Below, piece after piece: positions 8,631 to 16,241 of a DNA stretch of 21,690 nucleotides; positions within the stretch are counted from its first letter, which is position 1; the number at the start of each line of letters is the position of its first letter. The DNA comes from an uncultured Clostridia bacterium. Its GTDB lineage: Bacteria > Bacillota > Clostridia > Christensenellales > UBA1242. The DNA is taken from contig CANRMV010000007.1 of the NCBI GenBank assembly GCA_947631875.1, forward strand, positions 1 to 21,690, in the 5' to 3' direction. Made by a program: the position numbers and the translations under genes. The notes beneath the pieces were generated by a model. It saw only the letters and a list, made by a program, of their open reading frames with translations. It did no database searches and had not been told where the DNA came from.

Positions 8631-9375
8631 TTTCTTTCCTTATGTTTAATTTATAATTTTCTGAGTTGAAATTAAAACCCTTTTCCCTTATCCAATAATC
8701 TTTGTTTTGTTTGATGATTTTGGCGGGATTGCCAGCAATATAAATTGTTGTTTTGTCTTTATATTCAAAAGATTTTGTCACAACCGAATTTGCGCCAACT
8801 ATGCTGTTATCAGGAATTGATGAACCCTTCAAAATCATGGCATTCATTCCAATCCAAACATGATTTCCTATTGTGATGTCCTTTGGCAAGTTTACTCTTT
8901 GCCCATTTTTGTCTATTATAGCGTGGCCGTCTGTTGTGCGCAACACAATATTGCCAGAAAGCATGCAATCTTTTCCTAATTTTATGGAGGTAGCCTCCAT
9001 AGCATGAAAATGGACATTTCCCCAAAATTCACCATATATGGTTGTTTCATCACCAATTATTATATTGTTGTTATCACCAATACACATTAAAAATGTGCCT
9101 CTAAGTTTGCAGTTGCTTCCAATGCTGATTGAATTGTTGTTGCCGTCAATAAAAATTCCGCAATCATCCAACAGATTGCAATCTCCAATCACAAGGCTGT
9201 TTTGTTTGCCGTTTGCATGAATTTTCACGTCTTTCAGCAAATTTTTTTCACCTAAGGTTAATTTGGCTTTTAAACTTTCGCGTGTGATTAAAACATTCCC
9301 ATTAGTCAGGTTTTTGTGAAGGTCTGTGACATCAAAATTTTTGTCACTAATTGTAAAATCTTTTTGATTGAACAT
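8623..9375 (-). CDS. Left-handed beta-helix (hexapeptide repeat) acyltransferase
   Basis: This 250-aa protein is built from hexapeptide repeats of the form (I/V)G(D/S)xxx, for example LVIGDCN, ISIGSNC, IIIGDET, IKLGKDC and ITIGNHVWIG, which form a trimeric left-handed beta helix. The C-terminal part, VWIGMNAMILKGSSIP to VGANSVVTKSF and AGNPAKII, is typical of the CatB/NodL/maltose acetyltransferase group using acetyl-CoA. A His in VHFHAME near the middle could be catalytic. Such enzymes usually acetylate sugars of surface polysaccharides or small molecules. The start has AAGGA 7 bases upstream. It is the first gene of a two-gene unit with the PHP gene. Acceptor unknown. Confidence 0.85.
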   Translation of the reverse strand: MFNQKDFTISDKNFDVTDLHKNLTNGNVLITRESLKAKLTLGEKNLLKDVKIHANGKQNSLVIGDCNLLDDCGIFIDGNNNSISIGSNCKLRGTFLMCIGDNNNIIIGDETTIYGEFWGNVHFHAMEATSIKLGKDCMLSGNIVLRTTDGHAIIDKNGQRVNLPKDITIGNHVWIGMNAMILKGSSIPDNSIVGANSVVTKSFEYKDKTTIYIAGNPAKIIKQNKDYWIREKGFNFNSENYKLNIRKEND

Positions 9376-9454
9376 TCTCTATTTCCTTTTTCATAACAAG
9401 TATAACATACAAATAGATTTTTAAAAAGCATTTGAAAGAATTTTGCCCAAAAGA

Positions 9455-9502
9455 AATTACGAAGTCATAAAAGCCGATGACACTTTGAAAGAAGCACATT
9501 AA
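9455..9502 (+). pseudogene. 3' remnant of a paralogue of the 291-aa protein
   Basis: Read in frame to the TAA at 9500, this encodes NYEVIKADDTLKEAH. The intact downstream protein has NYKVFKAQDTLKEA at residues 270-283. The DNA shares an exact 19-base stretch (9479-9497 with 10416-10434). No start or upstream body is visible, so this is the tail of a lost or recombined tandem copy. Confidence 0.7.
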
Positions 9503-9526
9503 ATTCAAAATTTTTCCAATACCATA

Positions 9527-9555
9527 TTGACAAGCCCACTGTGCCATGTTATAAT
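9527..9555 (+). promoter_or_regulatory. Consensus promoter of the 291-aa protein gene
   Basis: TTGACA (9527-9532), 17-bp spacer, TATAAT (9550-9555) preceded by TGT. It matches the sigma-A consensus at every core position and adds an extended -10. The AGGAG ribosome binding site is at 9574-9578. Expression should be strong unless repressed. Confidence 0.85.
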
Positions 9556-9584
9556 TTGCATGTAATAAAAAATAGGAGAGAAAA

Positions 9585-10460
9585 ATGTTTCAATTTACGT
9601 GTGACGAGTTTTTGGCTCAGATAAAACAAATTACGGGACAGCCTTACAAAATGGCAGTGGATTGCACAGCGAGCATATCTAACATATTTAAAGAGGCTGG
9701 CGTAAGGGATTTTAAAGAATTTCCTGAACACACATTTCTTGGCATACCAGAATTGCAAATCTACTTTACAAAAAACACGGGCAGAAGTTTTGATGATAGT
9801 TATGTTAATGTTGACCTTACTTTTTCGGCTCCAAGAGGTTTAGTTGGAGCAACTTATGATAAAGAAAAAAGCAGTTTCGAACGAGAATGTGATATGACCA
9901 GGTATTTTGACAATCATGGCAGCACTTATTATAACTATCACAGTGGGGTATCTTCAAGAGAACCTGCCCCTTTTCCTTCAAGATATAATTCTGGAAGCAT
10001 TAAAGTTCGAATGGATACTATGCCTACTTTTCATTTGAAAGCAAAATTTCCACTTACCTACGCACTTAAAAATGGTAGCAAACTGTTTGAGCATTCCGAC
10101 CTAAAATGGCAATGGTGGCGCTTGCCATCCCATGACGAGAGCAGATGGAATGTTGCTTGTCTTGATAAACATAGTTGGTTGAGCGTAGATCCAACAGAGC
10201 CTAACTCTCGCGCTGCTTTAAAAGTGGATGAAACAGCACTGCAAGAGTTACCATTCACTTCGCAAGATGCTTCCGCAGAAAAAGGCAGTCTAGAAGCTTG
10301 TCCAAAAGAAATTGTAAGTATGTCACTTTTCTTAAAAGACGAGGGCGGACATTATAGCAACATAGATATCGTCAGTGTTGACGGAAAGTCCAATTACAAA
10401 GTTTTCAAAGCACAAGACACTTTGAAAGAAGCACTTGGAAACATTGAAAAAAGCAGATAA
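9585..10460 (+). CDS. Unrecognised 291-aa soluble protein
   Basis: I do not recognise this family. The protein has no signal peptide, membrane segment or clear nucleotide-binding motif. It is rich in aromatic residues, with notable stretches DLKWQWWRLPSHDESRW (172-188) and DKHSWLSVDPTEPNSRAAL (194-212). The latter resembles the HxW...DPT surroundings of a transglutaminase-like active site, and VDCTASISNIFKEAG (25-39) could supply a cysteine, but the order and spacing are too loose to claim it. It starts with ATG and AGGAG six bases upstream, is driven by a full consensus promoter, stands alone, and ends in its own terminator. A fragment of a second copy lies directly upstream. Confidence 0.85.
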   Translation: MFQFTCDEFLAQIKQITGQPYKMAVDCTASISNIFKEAGVRDFKEFPEHTFLGIPELQIYFTKNTGRSFDDSYVNVDLTFSAPRGLVGATYDKEKSSFERECDMTRYFDNHGSTYYNYHSGVSSREPAPFPSRYNSGSIKVRMDTMPTFHLKAKFPLTYALKNGSKLFEHSDLKWQWWRLPSHDESRWNVACLDKHSWLSVDPTEPNSRAALKVDETALQELPFTSQDASAEKGSLEACPKEIVSMSLFLKDEGGHYSNIDIVSVDGKSNYKVFKAQDTLKEALGNIEKSR

Positions 10461-10471
10461 AAACACAAAAC

Positions 10472-10500
10472 ATCGTGGTTTTAAAGCCACGATTTTTTAT
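10472..10500 (+). terminator. Rho-independent terminator after the 291-aa gene
   Basis: The perfect 7-bp stem ATCGTGG/CCACGAT (10472-10478 with 10487-10493) has an 8-base loop and is followed by a T tract. Confidence 0.85.
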
Positions 10501-10505
10501 TTTGA

Positions 10506-10534
10506 TTTGCAAAATGTATTTTTTATGCTATAAT
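10506..10534 (+). promoter_or_regulatory. Promoter of the tandem GNAT gene
   Basis: TTTGCA (10506-10511), 17 bp, TATAAT (10529-10534) preceded by TGC (extended -10). Confidence 0.6.
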
Positions 10535-10554
10535 AATTTTGATGAGGTGAGGAT

Positions 10555-11652
10555 GTGAATTTGAAATTTGTTGAAATAACCAAAGAAAACTTACTTTTGG
10601 CAAGTCTTATTCAGTTTAAAATTTTTTATTTGGCGAGTTGCTTTGATGACTATGAATATTGTGCCTTGCATGATACAGGGGACAGAAAATACTTTTTGGT
10701 GTATGTAGATGAAAAACCAATCGGAGTAACGGGGATGTCCCCTGATGACAAAGAAAAAGGCATGTGCTGGGTAACTTGGTTTGGGTTGTTGCCAAAACAG
10801 CGCGGCAAAGGATATGGCCGAAGCACTCTTGAACAAACTATAAACATGATAAAGAACAAAGGCTACAAAACCGCTCGTCTTTATACAAGCCGAATATGGA
10901 ACGTCAATGCACAATTTTTATACAAAAAAGTAATGGAGTTGGAAGAGCCTTACAACCAAGAAGGCGAGGATTTTTCACATTATGTTGTTTTCAGCAAATC
11001 TTTGTCGGACAAGCCTGTTTTGCCAATAGGAAACAGAAATTTGCACATTCAACATTCTGAAAAAGAGGACAACCTTTCAATAAAGCACTTAAAGACATAT
11101 ATCAAAAAACATATCATAAAACTTGACAATGAAAAGGATGACGCTTTGTTTAAACATTTGCGCTCAAAAATTATGCCAAACGATTTTCCTTTATATGAAA
11201 TGAAATCACAACGTCTGATGTTTTCAATGTTTAAACAACGAAAATATGATGCATATGTTTTAAAAGAAAACGATGAAATTTTGGCATATGCAATTTTATA
11301 CAACAGCAAAAACGGATATTCTATGCTTGACTATTTTGCAGTTAAAGAGGATATGCGTGAAATTGGTCTTGGAAGTCTTTTCTTGGAACAAATTTTAAAG
11401 AACTATAAAAATGTTGTTATCGAATTAGACCCATTTGATATTAAAGATGAAAACAGCATAAACACAAGACGTTTTAAATTTTATGAAAAATTTTCTTTTA
11501 GGCTAACAAATCTAAATGTTGTATTACATAAAAAATATGAATACGCTCTTGCGGCGCTAACTGAAAACAGCAAACAAGAACCAAATTTGAAAAGCCAAAT
11601 TGAACAGTTATATCAAGAAGCGTTCAAGCCAAATCAATTTGAAATAAAGTAA
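10555..11652 (+). CDS. Protein with two GNAT acetyltransferase domains
   Basis: This 365-aa protein has two GCN5-related N-acetyltransferase units. The first (about 1-150) has the acetyl-CoA motif QRGKGYG at 82-88 after WVTWFGLLP, plus a typical tail (NVNAQFLYKK). The second (about 175-330) has MREIGLG at 267-273 after MLDYFAVK, and ends FYEKFSFRL. Both pyrophosphate-binding loops keep the RxxGxG pattern, so both could bind acetyl-CoA. The gene starts with GTG, preceded by GAGGTGAGG; the nearby ATG at 10553 is followed at once by TGA. Acceptor unknown; single members of the superfamily acetylate drugs, proteins or metabolites. It is probably the first gene of a unit leading to dapA. Confidence 0.85.
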   Translation: MNLKFVEITKENLLLASLIQFKIFYLASCFDDYEYCALHDTGDRKYFLVYVDEKPIGVTGMSPDDKEKGMCWVTWFGLLPKQRGKGYGRSTLEQTINMIKNKGYKTARLYTSRIWNVNAQFLYKKVMELEEPYNQEGEDFSHYVVFSKSLSDKPVLPIGNRNLHIQHSEKEDNLSIKHLKTYIKKHIIKLDNEKDDALFKHLRSKIMPNDFPLYEMKSQRLMFSMFKQRKYDAYVLKENDEILAYAILYNSKNGYSMLDYFAVKEDMREIGLGSLFLEQILKNYKNVVIELDPFDIKDENSINTRRFKFYEKFSFRLTNLNVVLHKKYEYALAALTENSKQEPNLKSQIEQLYQEAFKPNQFEIK

Positions 11653-11656
11653 TGTT

Positions 11657-11830
11657 ATGCCGCCACTTTTAAAAAGTTTAAGTCCTTATAACACAAAAAT
11701 AGGGCAGTTAACTGACGGAGTTTTAAAAATAATAATTCTTTTGGCCGTGCGCTTTATTTATTTTAAACTCGATCAAGAAGGCAATCTTATTCGCAAGCCC
11801 AAACAAAAAAAATTAAACCAAAATTTGTAA
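11657..11830 (+). CDS. Possible small protein, 57 aa
   Basis: ATG at 11657 opens a 57-codon frame four bases after the GNAT stop. The peptide has a proline-containing start (MPPLLKSLSPY), one hydrophobic stretch (GVLKIIILLAVRFIYF, residues 21-36) long enough for a membrane helix, and a very basic tail (RKPKQKK). That order fits a small single-pass membrane peptide. There is no convincing ribosome binding site, so translation would rely on coupling to the GNAT gene. I do not recognise it. Confidence 0.4.
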   Translation: MPPLLKSLSPYNTKIGQLTDGVLKIIILLAVRFIYFKLDQEGNLIRKPKQKKLNQNL

Positions 11831-11905
11831 GGCTTTAAAGAGAATTTGCAATTCGCGGTCAACAAATCTTTTTTTGTCATATATAAACATAAACGAGGTG
11901 AAGAT

Positions 11906-12763
11906 TTGTTCTTTAAAGGGGTGTGCACAGCACTTGTTACGCCTTTTCAAAAAAATTGCAAAATTGATTATTTGGCAACCGAAAGATTGTTAGAACATCA
12001 AATAAATGGCAAAATAAGTGCAATTATGGTGCTTGGTTCAACAGGTGAGGGATTTTTATTAAATAGTGCTGAAAAACAGGCGTTTGTAAAGTTTGTAAAA
12101 AGCACTTTGCCAAGCCATATTAAACTTGTTGTTTCTGTGGGCGAAAACAAAGTTAATGAAACTGTAAAAGAAATAAAAAAAATGCAAGATTTGGGTGTGG
12201 AAGCATGTTTGATCCACACGCCATATTTTGTGAAATGCACACAAAACGCACTTGTGGATTATTTTGCTGAAATTGACAAAAAAACCAATTTGCCAGCAAT
12301 CGTTTACAACATTCCCTCACGCAGCGGAGTGAACATTTTGCCGCAAACGATGAAAAAGATTGCGGATTTTTCAAATATTGTTGGGCTGAAAGAGGCCAAC
12401 ACAAACATTGACCATATTTGCCAAATGTTTCATGAAGTTTCCAGAAAAATTGATATTTATTGCGGAAATGACAACCTAAATTGTGTTTTTAAGGGGCTTG
12501 GCGGCAGTGGAACGATAAGTGTGACCAGCAACGCCTTTCCAGCGCAGATGCAGCAAATGTTTCAAGAGGACAATTTAAGTTTGCAAATAAACGATCGATT
12601 TTTTGAATTCAACAATCTTATTTTTTGTGAACCAAATCCAATTCCAATCAAATATGTTTTGTCAAAAATGGGAATTATTGAAAACAATTTAAGAAAACCT
12701 TTGTCTCGGCTGGAAGATGTTCACAAAAAAGAATTGGACAGAGTTTTGCAAAGTTTGAGGTGA
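11906..12763 (+). CDS. dapA: 4-hydroxy-tetrahydrodipicolinate synthase
   Basis: This TIM-barrel lyase condenses pyruvate with aspartate semialdehyde in the diaminopimelate/lysine pathway. Motifs seen are GSTGEGFLLNSAEK (substrate loop), YNIPSRSGVNI (catalytic Tyr) and VGLKEANT, whose Lys forms the Schiff base with pyruvate; CGNDNL follows. I placed the start at TTG 11906, because GAGGTG lies five bases upstream and the protein then begins FFKGVCTALVTPF, the normal family N-terminus (285 aa); the longer open frame from 11846 has no such support. The NanA branch shares this fold, but the adjacent dapB settles the role. Its TGA overlaps the region before the dapB start, so the two are co-translated. 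Confidence 0.92.
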   Translation: MFFKGVCTALVTPFQKNCKIDYLATERLLEHQINGKISAIMVLGSTGEGFLLNSAEKQAFVKFVKSTLPSHIKLVVSVGENKVNETVKEIKKMQDLGVEACLIHTPYFVKCTQNALVDYFAEIDKKTNLPAIVYNIPSRSGVNILPQTMKKIADFSNIVGLKEANTNIDHICQMFHEVSRKIDIYCGNDNLNCVFKGLGGSGTISVTSNAFPAQMQQMFQEDNLSLQINDRFFEFNNLIFCEPNPIPIKYVLSKMGIIENNLRKPLSRLEDVHKKELDRVLQSLR

Positions 12764-12765
12764 TT

Positions 12766-13413
12766 ATGAAGATTTTGCTTATTGGAAGCAGCGGCCGCAT
12801 GGGGCGAAATATGCAAGAAGTGTTAAAGGAAAAAGGCATAGGGTATGTTGGCATAGACAAAAACAACAGGCAGGATGCGGAAAATTGCCAATGTGACGTG
12901 ATTTTGGATTTTTCAAGTGCAAGTTGTTTGCACGAAAATTTGCTTTTGGCAGAAAGGAAGCGTTTACCGATTGTTGTTGCAACCACAAATCACACAGAAG
13001 AAAATATTAAAGAAATTGAGAGGCAAAAAAGCAAAATAGCAATATTTTTGGATTCAAATTTCAGTGAGTTGTTTCATGTGATGCTGAAATTTATTAAGCA
13101 ATTTCAAAATTTGCAAACTTGTGATTTTGTTGTTCAAGAAAGTCATCACAAACACAAAAAAGACACTCCAAGTGGCTCTTGCAAGCAAATATTGAAAGAA
13201 TTTAAAAAATATGAGATATCTCCAACCGTGTCATGTTTTCGTGTGGGCGAGGTTGTTGGCGAGCATAAAATTTGTGCATATTCTGGACACGAAAAATTGG
13301 AAATATCTCACACTGCTTCAAACAGAAAAGTTTTTTGTGAAGGCGCAATCAAGGCTTGCGAATTTGTGATTGGCAAATCGTGTGGGCTTTATTGCATGGA
13401 CGACATTGTTTAA
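12766..13413 (+). CDS. dapB: 4-hydroxy-tetrahydrodipicolinate reductase, short form
   Basis: This 215-aa NAD(P)H-dependent reductase performs the step after DapA. The N-terminal Rossmann motif is GSSGRMGR, VVATTNHT is the nicotinamide region, and ESHHKHKKDTPSGS holds the catalytic His-His and Lys plus the substrate-binding DTPSGS. EISHTASNR supplies the late Arg. It is shorter than typical DapB (about 240-270 aa), mainly in the connecting parts, but every catalytic motif is present. The ATG at 12766 is preceded by GAGGTG; a GTG two codons upstream is also possible. It follows dapA directly. Confidence 0.92.
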   Translation: MKILLIGSSGRMGRNMQEVLKEKGIGYVGIDKNNRQDAENCQCDVILDFSSASCLHENLLLAERKRLPIVVATTNHTEENIKEIERQKSKIAIFLDSNFSELFHVMLKFIKQFQNLQTCDFVVQESHHKHKKDTPSGSCKQILKEFKKYEISPTVSCFRVGEVVGEHKICAYSGHEKLEISHTASNRKVFCEGAIKACEFVIGKSCGLYCMDDIV

Positions 13414-13483
13414 AAGTTGATTTATTTGCTGCTTGCTTTGTGATTAAGATTTAAGTTTTTTCAAATTTAGTGGCCAAATAATT

Positions 13484-13513
13484 AAAAAAAAGACCGTTTT
13501 AGGCCTTTTTTTG
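13484..13513. terminator. Terminator between dapB and the convergent membrane protein gene
   Basis: An A-rich arm and AAAGACC pair with GGCCTTT (one A-C mismatch) around a GTTTTA loop, followed by a long T tract on the plus strand and A tract on the other side. It probably works in both directions. Confidence 0.65.
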
Positions 13514-13531
13514 TTTATTTTTGAACTCTGT

Positions 13532-14626
13532 TTAAATTCTAATGAATATTCTTAGGAAAACAGAAATTATTAAAAGCATCCAGCCAACAGCCATTGCAAT
13601 GGCGGCAACAGGTGTCCACCTGCCTGCTTTTCTGTTTTTAAACCATCTGGCAATACCTTCCAAAATAAGTAATGCTCCCCACAACATCATCAAAGACATG
13701 AACATTGTCATCAAGAAGCGTCCTGTTGTTCCGGAAATCACACAGCCGATAACAATACCTATAATTGGAATGAGGCCGGCAACTGTGCAGATAAGTTCTT
13801 TTTCTTCTTCTTTGTTTATTTTTTCTCTTTCTTCGGTTCCTTTGTTGTCAGTGTGAGAGATAACCCACTTCTTAACTCCAATTGTGAACCAGAAGCTGTA
13901 AATTCCAAGTGTGATTATGGTGAGGAACATCCACAGCAAATATCTTCCATATAACTGCAATCCGCCACCGTCAAAGTTGAGTCTTTGTCCGTCAATCACT
14001 TGATGTGAACAAGTCCAGCGTTGTTTAAAGCAAACGCTCCAAAGCGATGCAATAAACAATGTTTCAATTTTCACAAGGCCCGAAAGCAGTTTCACGCCCA
14101 AAAGTTGATACCAACGACCGTCAAAGTAGGAATTGCGTTGTTCTTCTGGTGTGTCAACATAGTGAAGGTGTTTTGTGCGCCATTTTGAAACGCCAATAGA
14201 CATGAATACAACATAGTAAACGCCAAGTGTTACAACAGACAGCAACCACCAAAGCATATATCTTCCCCAGAATTGAAATCCGTTGCCGTCAAATTCAAGT
14301 TGTCTGCCATTTATGTAAGTGTGTTTTGCCATCCATTTTTCTTTCCATGTGGCCATAAATGGATACAAAATTCCAAGCGTGATGAGTGTGACAAACTTTG
14401 CTGCAAGATTTATAAAGAAGTTTGCAAAGGCGCCGCCGGTGAACTTGCTTTTTGTCACTGGTTGAGCCGCTTGAACAGTTTGAGGCGCTTCTTCTGTTTT
14501 GGAAACTTCATTTTGAGGAGCTTCTTCATTTTGAGTTGTCTCTTCCGTTTGAGCCACTTCTTCCGTTTGAGCTGCTTTTTCTTCAATCACTTCATCAGCT
14601 TGCTGTTGATTTGCTCTTTTTTTCAT
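13532..14626 (-). CDS. YjgN/DUF898-like multi-pass membrane protein
   Basis: This 364-aa protein starts at the ATG at 14626, which has AGGAGG four bases upstream; the open frame extends 80 codons further but without such a site. Residues 9-58 are an acidic Glu/Gln/Thr-rich low-complexity tail. Residues about 70-260 contain four related units built on (T)LGI(Y)-x8-KKW-xx-H followed by a DGRQL-xFDG-x-G-x-QLxGRYLLW block, which suggests internal duplication. Two or three further hydrophobic helices follow (277-300, 303-322, 338-361), separated by a charged stretch. The pattern matches DUF898 (YjgN) membrane proteins of unknown function. It is monocistronic and convergent with dapB. Confident membrane protein, moderate family call. 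Confidence 0.75.
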   Translation of the reverse strand: MKKRANQQQADEVIEEKAAQTEEVAQTEETTQNEEAPQNEVSKTEEAPQTVQAAQPVTKSKFTGGAFANFFINLAAKFVTLITLGILYPFMATWKEKWMAKHTYINGRQLEFDGNGFQFWGRYMLWWLLSVVTLGVYYVVFMSIGVSKWRTKHLHYVDTPEEQRNSYFDGRWYQLLGVKLLSGLVKIETLFIASLWSVCFKQRWTCSHQVIDGQRLNFDGGGLQLYGRYLLWMFLTIITLGIYSFWFTIGVKKWVISHTDNKGTEEREKINKEEEKELICTVAGLIPIIGIVIGCVISGTTGRFLMTMFMSLMMLWGALLILEGIARWFKNRKAGRWTPVAAIAMAVGWMLLIISVFLRIFIRI

Positions 14627-14637
14627 AATACCTCCTA

Positions 14638-14677
14638 TTACAATATTCATTGTAAAGGACTTGTGACAAAATGTCAA
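14638..14677 (-). promoter_or_regulatory. Promoter with two overlapping palindromes
   Basis: On the minus strand TTGACA (14677-14672), 17 bp, TACAAT (14654-14649). The perfect inverted repeat TTACAAT-ATTC-ATTGTAA (14638-14655) covers the -10 and the start point. A second palindrome, TGACA-AAA-TGTCA (14664-14676), covers most of the -35. The arrangement suggests a repressor operator. Confidence 0.65.
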
Positions 14678-14929
14678 CCAATTTGAAAGAAAATTAAAAA
14701 AACAAAAAAACATTAAAGCAGAAGTAAACAAAGAATTTGATATGCGCGTAGGCTTGTTGAAGGGTAAGGATAAACAGTAGAAAAGCACAAGCAAAATATT
14801 TGACAAATTGAAAAGCAATGCAAACTGCTTGAAAGCAAATCGCATTGTTTTTTTGCACATGTTCATAAAAATTTGCTTTTCGTTTAAAATCGATTTTCTA
14901 ATGCGAATGATAGAATTGAATTAAAAAGC
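14678..14929. other. Non-coding gap between divergent genes
   Basis: The 250 bp left of the MFS promoter hold no gene I can support. A minus-strand open frame crosses it but is an extension without a ribosome binding site. Short frames on the plus strand are not convincing. Confidence 0.5.
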
Positions 14930-14958
14930 TTGCGAAAAAATGCCAAATATGATATAAA
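14930..14958 (+). promoter_or_regulatory. Promoter of the MFS gene, leaderless arrangement
   Basis: TTGCGA (14930-14935), 17 bp, TATAAA (14953-14958) preceded by TGA. The ATG at 14968 is nine bases after the -10, so the transcript should begin at or within a few bases of the start codon. No ribosome binding site is present. Confidence 0.6.
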
Positions 14959-14967
14959 ATTAACAAT

Positions 14968-16206
14968 ATGCGAAATCACTCTTATAAAAATAATTTCAAA
15001 AAGCTTCTTGTTGCTGTATCATTTGACAATATTGCCAACGATTTGTCCACATCGGCTCTATTAACGGGATATGCAATTTTTCTTGGACTAAACGAAAAAT
15101 TAATCTCGCTTTTTCTTTCGTTGCGAGTGCTCTTTTGCATATTTCAGTTGTTCAGCGCACCTTTATTTTCTAAAATAGGGCAGTCAAAATTTGTTGTTTT
15201 GGCAATTTATTATGCATCAAGAGTTGCTTTTTTCGGCATGGTATTTTTGCCATTATTTACAAAAAACTCCGTTGTGTGCGTTTCGTTATTTTTCACTTTA
15301 CTAATTTTAAATGCAATTCTTGCACAGATTGACTATGCACCTTTTGTAAATTGGAGAATGAGCATTTTACAGCCGGACGATCAAAAGAAGTTCCATTCTT
15401 ACAAAACAATAATGTCAGTTTCTATTGCAACCGCTTTAAATTTTGGTTTGAGTTACATACTTGACAATTTGGTTTCTACACCACAAGCGTATTACATATT
15501 CTTTGCAATCTTTTTGACAATTTTTATAATAGCAACAATAGATTTCATATTAAAAATGTTATTGGACAAGCCTCCAATAAAAGATGACACCATAAGATTT
15601 AAAGGTTTAATAAGCATTCCTTTAAAAGACAAGAACTTTCGTAAGGTTTTATTTTTAACCACAAGTTTTAACTTTGCATTGAATTTGGGGACATGTTTCT
15701 TATCTCTTTATTGCTTAAAATACCTAAATATGTCATTTACTTACATTTCAATAATGACACTCGTCTATGCTTTGTCCAGAATGTTGGGCAGTTACATTTT
15801 TGCAAGACTTTCAATTAAAAAGAAAAATTATAATTTAGTTATGATAATCAGCCTCTCACTTATCGCCATAATGACTTTAAGTATCGGAGTTCTCGGTGGC
15901 GCGGCATATTATGTAATGCCACTGATTTACATAATTTACGGATTTGGTCAAGTGGGTTTATCTTTATTTGAGTCCAACGCAATCTATGAATCCGCACCAG
16001 CAGGAAAGCGAACTCATTATGTTTCAATTTGCAAATTCTTTGTGGGGTTGTCAAGTATAATAATAACTTTGGTTTCTTTGTTTGGGATTTCCGCCAACAA
16101 TAATATGCTCACATTCCAACTTGTTTTTATTACAGCTTCTGTGTTTGCGCTTTTAACTTTGCTGTTTTTTATATTTGCTTTTGTGCGCAAAGGCAAAAGT
16201 TCGTAA
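14968..16206 (+). CDS. Major facilitator superfamily transporter
   Basis: This 412-aa protein has about twelve hydrophobic helices in two sets of six, with a polar central loop near 195-215 (LLDKPPIKDDTIRFKG). The N-terminal FDNIANDLSTSALLTGYAIFLG is typical of MFS helix 1, and the basic loops between helices are consistent with the cytoplasmic side. I cannot name a substrate; the sequence looks like the loosely defined drug- or sugar-type MFS exporters of Firmicutes. It lacks a ribosome binding site and probably has a leaderless transcript. It stands alone and is divergent from the YjgN-like gene. Confidence 0.85.
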   Translation: MRNHSYKNNFKKLLVAVSFDNIANDLSTSALLTGYAIFLGLNEKLISLFLSLRVLFCIFQLFSAPLFSKIGQSKFVVLAIYYASRVAFFGMVFLPLFTKNSVVCVSLFFTLLILNAILAQIDYAPFVNWRMSILQPDDQKKFHSYKTIMSVSIATALNFGLSYILDNLVSTPQAYYIFFAIFLTIFIIATIDFILKMLLDKPPIKDDTIRFKGLISIPLKDKNFRKVLFLTTSFNFALNLGTCFLSLYCLKYLNMSFTYISIMTLVYALSRMLGSYIFARLSIKKKNYNLVMIISLSLIAIMTLSIGVLGGAAYYVMPLIYIIYGFGQVGLSLFESNAIYESAPAGKRTHYVSICKFFVGLSSIIITLVSLFGISANNNMLTFQLVFITASVFALLTLLFFIFAFVRKGKSS

Positions 16207-16241
16207 ATGGATGGGAGATGCACAAAACGTGTTTTTAAAAT

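Noticed and set aside
11831..11905. Lysine riboswitch ahead of dapA
   Set aside because: The gap is too short and shows none of the long paired helices or an associated terminator.
14273..14686. 137-codon plus-strand open frame
   Set aside because: It lies antisense to the YjgN-like gene, has cysteine/phenylalanine-rich antisense composition and no ribosome binding site.
14627..14866. N-terminal 80-codon extension of the YjgN-like protein
   Set aside because: The ATG at 14626 has AGGAGG right upstream and a promoter just before it; the extension would cover that promoter.
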